A DNA stretch of 64,000 nt from the NCBI GenBank assembly GCA_018296165.2, contig JACKQL020000083.1:124001-188000 (forward strand), written 5' to 3'. The stretch is from Termitomyces sp. T153 (lineage: Eukaryota; Basidiomycota; Agaricomycetes; Agaricales; Lyophyllaceae). Numbering within the stretch: position 1 is the stretch's first letter; the number at the start of each line of letters is the position of its first letter. Below the pieces are notes generated by a model, which saw only the letters and a list, made by a program, of their open reading frames with translations, was not told where the DNA came from and ran no database searches. Position numbers and translations under genes: made by a program. Of this stretch, positions 61,383 to 64,000 are shown piece by piece.

Positions 61383-63070
61383 CTAATATTCTGTATTTGC
61401 TTCAAGGCCATACACTAATCCTAGTGCAACTCTCGCTGCCGCTCTTCGCCTCTCACCCTCGCTCTCCATGTTCGCAATCTCAGCCTTCATCTTTTGGAGC
61501 GCACCCAGGACTTTTGACAGATCGAAAGGTTCCATGTCATACGACCTATCGCCACCTGCGTCAAAATTCTCAGAGGCAAACGCGTCCAAACCGTCATCTG
61601 ATATCACAGATGAATCATTTTCGAGTGTATTTGAAGCCTTCGCTGTATTGGAACGAGTCTCAACGGCGGGTGGAAGTGGAAGCTTAGAAGTTCCGAATAT
61701 TTGTAGAGAAGTGACCAAAATCTCTTCTTTACTTGGCAAATCACTGTCAATATCGTTGTCGTCCATATCCTTCCCATCTTCGCTACCGCCAAAATTAGAA
61801 ACAGAACTCAAAGTTTTGTATAAGCTTCTCGCGTGGGGACCAGTGGGGGATAGACCACCAGTAGACATGTCCGGCGTTGAACGACCGGAGATCTCGGGAG
61901 GTTCTAAAGCTGGCGCCGATAGGAAGACCGTGAAGTCATCATCAAAGCCAAACTTCGCTTCCGCTCCGGATGGTTTGACGCCAGACTCCATTGCAGATGG
62001 TGACATGCTCATCCTACCAGTGCTGGCTGCGGACTTCCATGGATCATCCTGCAGCACACCATCCTCTTCAAGCCATCGTGCAAGTTCCTCCATCTCCCGC
62101 TTCATTGCTTTGGTCCTTGTAGACATTTGTTCGCTAGAGCTGGCAATTATCTCTTCGACTACCGATAGACTGTTATTTCGAGAAGTGTTGGCCCAGTCGG
62201 GCAGAGGCGATTCACGATATCGTGATGGTGGCAACCGTATATCTACCTTGGACGTTGTTTCCATTGATGGCCACATAATCGTGCTAAGAGCATCCAAAAC
62301 TCGTTCGAATCCTGGTATTTCTGAAACTCACGTTAAAAATAGCTGAAATCATTCGAAATTATCCCCACCAGAGGACCAAACATCACTTCTAGGATTCTCT
62401 CTTTCACCATCTGTGTCCTTTTCGGTTGCATCTATAAATTCGAATCCATAAGACGAGAGAAATTCATCAATTTCAATATCATGTTCTTCCTCGTCATCTG
62501 AGATTGGAGACGTCGGGCGTGACGACGTCCGCGGCGCAAGTCTTATTGCAAGGGACACCTCAGGCTCACATCCAGAGAGATCGTGCGCGATGCGTTCAAT
62601 GTGATGTTTATAGGACTGAGGTAGCTTCAGCATCTCGAGCAAAAGCCACGGATAGCGCACGCTGAGGGAACTGACAAACCTCTCCTTGGGACCAGACGAA
62701 TATGACAGCGGGTATATTCTGGACCTGATGAGGGCTGAGGCCATGTATTCTGTGGGCAGCAAAGTGTACAACTGCGGAGTAATATTTGTTTGTGATCGTC
62801 CATGGAACCTTGATAAAGCCTCCGGAAGATCCAGGCGACTCCGACAATGTATTCGCATCATTAGTGATGGCCGATGGTGGAGAAAACTGTCGTTTGCCTC
62901 CGTTCTGTATACCTAAAGAACAAAGCAGTGGGTTAAATTAACCAGAAACATCATAAAAGCTGGATTGTACGGTAGATACAGGCTTGTGCCTGGGAGATTC
63001 GAGATGAAAGGACGAGGATCCTGCAGGAAGCGTCGGCGAAAATGTGGTCAGATTCCAGGTTTACTGACAT
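61383..63070 (-). CDS. Alpha/gamma-adaptin-binding protein p34 (AAGAB/IRC6-like)
   Basis: Model: complement(join(61383..62320, 62369..62615, 62680..62912, 62971..63070)), 505 residues, phases agree. It starts MSVNLESDHIFADASCRILVLSSRISQAQ, a Rossmann-like GTPase-fold beginning. Then FIKVPWTITNKYYSAVVHFAAHRIHGLSP, IPAVIFVWSQGE, SYKHHIERIAHDLSGCEPEVSLAIRLAP, EIDEFLSSYGFEFIDATE, and FERVLDALSTIMWPSM. The C-terminal signature FDLSKVLGALQKMKAEIANMESEGERRRAAARVALGLVYGLE matches the p34 C-terminal helical domain. In animals AAGAB is an assembly chaperone for AP-1/AP-2 adaptor complexes; yeast Irc6 binds AP-1 in Golgi-endosome traffic. The middle (about 200 residues) is disordered and Ser-rich. Confidence 0.88.
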
Positions 63071-63331
63071 GGTAGTCGTTATAGTTAAGCAGGGACTTGG
63101 TCACCGAGGTCGTCACGTTCCTGTGACTGTGACTGAGGTACAGTGACCACGGGCACCGAGATTGAAAGAAATGTAGACACCTTTCAAGTGTCGCGACTAC
63201 TACTCATAAGAAAAAAAGTGACTGAAGCCACTCAAGTATTCTCTACATAGTGCTGACAGAATGTAATAAAAACAGCACTTTCTGGTCAACCATTTATATA
63301 AACTACGCTATGACGACCCAGATATACCTCA

Positions 63332-64000
63332 GTGTCGTCCAGACATGCGGCTTCAAGCATTCCCTATTCTTTTCGGGTTCGTCTTTCTAAAGATCTAAGC
63401 GAGCTCAAGGACTCGCCATACCCTGGTGTCACCATCTTTACTGATGATGCTGACATCAGGAAGCTTTGTCTTATTCTCACCCCCCTTGGTGGTCCCCGGA
63501 AGGACCTCTCACTTCATTTGGATGTTCTTCTCCCAAAGAGTTGGGTAAGTTCACATCCAGGTTTCATTCTCGTATCTCATGATAAACCGTGATAGCCCAT
63601 ATATCCTCCTGAAATCAAGACGAACGTTGTTCGAATACAACATCCTAATTTAATTGAACATTACATATGCTGCGATCTGTTAATAAGCCGCGACCAATTA
63701 CACGCTGGATACACCGGGGGTGAGTGCATACACCGTTCATGATCGCTGTACCATTTTCTCATGTATTCATTTTTCTTCGATCAGCTACACCCCGGCGCTG
63801 ACACTCCGCGGCCTCTTTCTGCAATTTCTGACGTTCTTCTCAAGTACTCGTGTAAGACTTCAGCGAGCCTTTTTGAGTTAATCTCATCTCAGAACTGTAT
63901 CTTAATAGATTTTGCAAGATTATGGTGACTCTGTCTACATTGAGGATTATCTTGTCCACCAGTATATGACAGAAGAATATTTTACAAGTACTCTGCTTGA
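63332..64000 (+). CDS. UBC-core (ubiquitin-conjugating enzyme-like) protein, truncated by window edge
   Basis: Recognisable from DLSELKDSPYPGVTIFTDDADIRKLCLILTPLGGP (from about 63393), DVLLPKSW, spliced to PIYPPEIKTNVVRIQHPNLIEHYICCDLL (about 63597-63690) where HPN and the following Cys match the UBC active-site pattern, then TGGYTPALTLRGLFLQFLTFFSSTR and ILQDYGDSVYIEDYLVHQYMTEEYF to the right edge. Introns lie near 63545-63596, 63719-63785 and 63852-63909. The start is uncertain: the matching frame is open from 63332, and an upstream ATG at 63310 is in another frame, so a 5' exon may be missed. Relatives are Agaricomycete UBC-like proteins; whether this one conjugates ubiquitin is not shown. 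Confidence 0.75.

Overview
This 64 kb window is nuclear DNA of a filamentous basidiomycete, most likely an Agaricomycete. The evidence is short introns of about 41-110 bp with GT-AG (rarely GC-AG) borders, dense multi-exon genes, an Agaricomycete-type DUF6534 membrane protein, a wax-synthase-like MBOAT, a large methyltransferase with a disordered tail, and BTB and F-box fragments. Species is not determinable by eye. Exon coordinates below come from manual splice-site reading and are reliable only where a join is given.

Layout. (1) 1 to about 11.4 kb is a graveyard of transposons almost free of CpG: a Ty3/Gypsy retrotransposon on the minus strand that runs off the left edge, a DIRS-like tyrosine-recombinase retroelement on the plus strand split by a solo LTR (6027-7106), then a PIF/Harbinger-like transposase remnant and an associated ORF. 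(2) About 11.5-14.8 kb is a transition zone with a decayed BTB-like gene, a frameshifted F-box gene and a second, CpG-rich fragment of the DIRS family. (3) 15.0-37.3 kb is a conserved housekeeping block: Rsp5-type C2-WW3-HECT ubiquitin ligase, RasGEF, ribosomal protein L17, the TORC2 subunit RICTOR/Ste16/Avo3, complex I subunit NDUFS4, proteasome ATPase RPT5, NuA4 subunit EAF6, exosome subunit RRP40, ESCRT-I subunit VPS37 and NCA2. (4) 38-55 kb holds a DUF6534 membrane protein, YPD1 histidine phosphotransferase, a wax-synthase-like MBOAT, a NiCoT nickel/cobalt transporter, two paralogous short-chain dehydrogenases (one with a one-base frameshift), an MCM1/SRF-type MADS-box factor and a Red1/ZFC3H1-like zinc-finger protein. 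(5) 55-64 kb holds a foldback MITE, a large SAM-dependent methyltransferase, an AAGAB/IRC6-like adaptin-binding protein and a UBC-fold protein cut by the right edge.

There is no metabolic gene cluster; the genes look like ordinary chromosomal neighbours. Several are packed head to head with about 90-170 bp between start codons (RPT5/EAF6, RRP40/VPS37, Red1-like/SDR2). Related roles do recur: ubiquitin and proteasome (Rsp5, RPT5, UBC-like), membrane traffic (VPS37, AAGAB-like), RNA decay (RRP40, Red1-like) and nutrient or stress signalling (RasGEF, RICTOR, YPD1), but I see no sign that they form one system. The most informative signals are the CpG-directed decay that removed catalytic residues from the retroelements, GC-AG introns in two adjacent genes, and micro-exons that carry or split key motifs.
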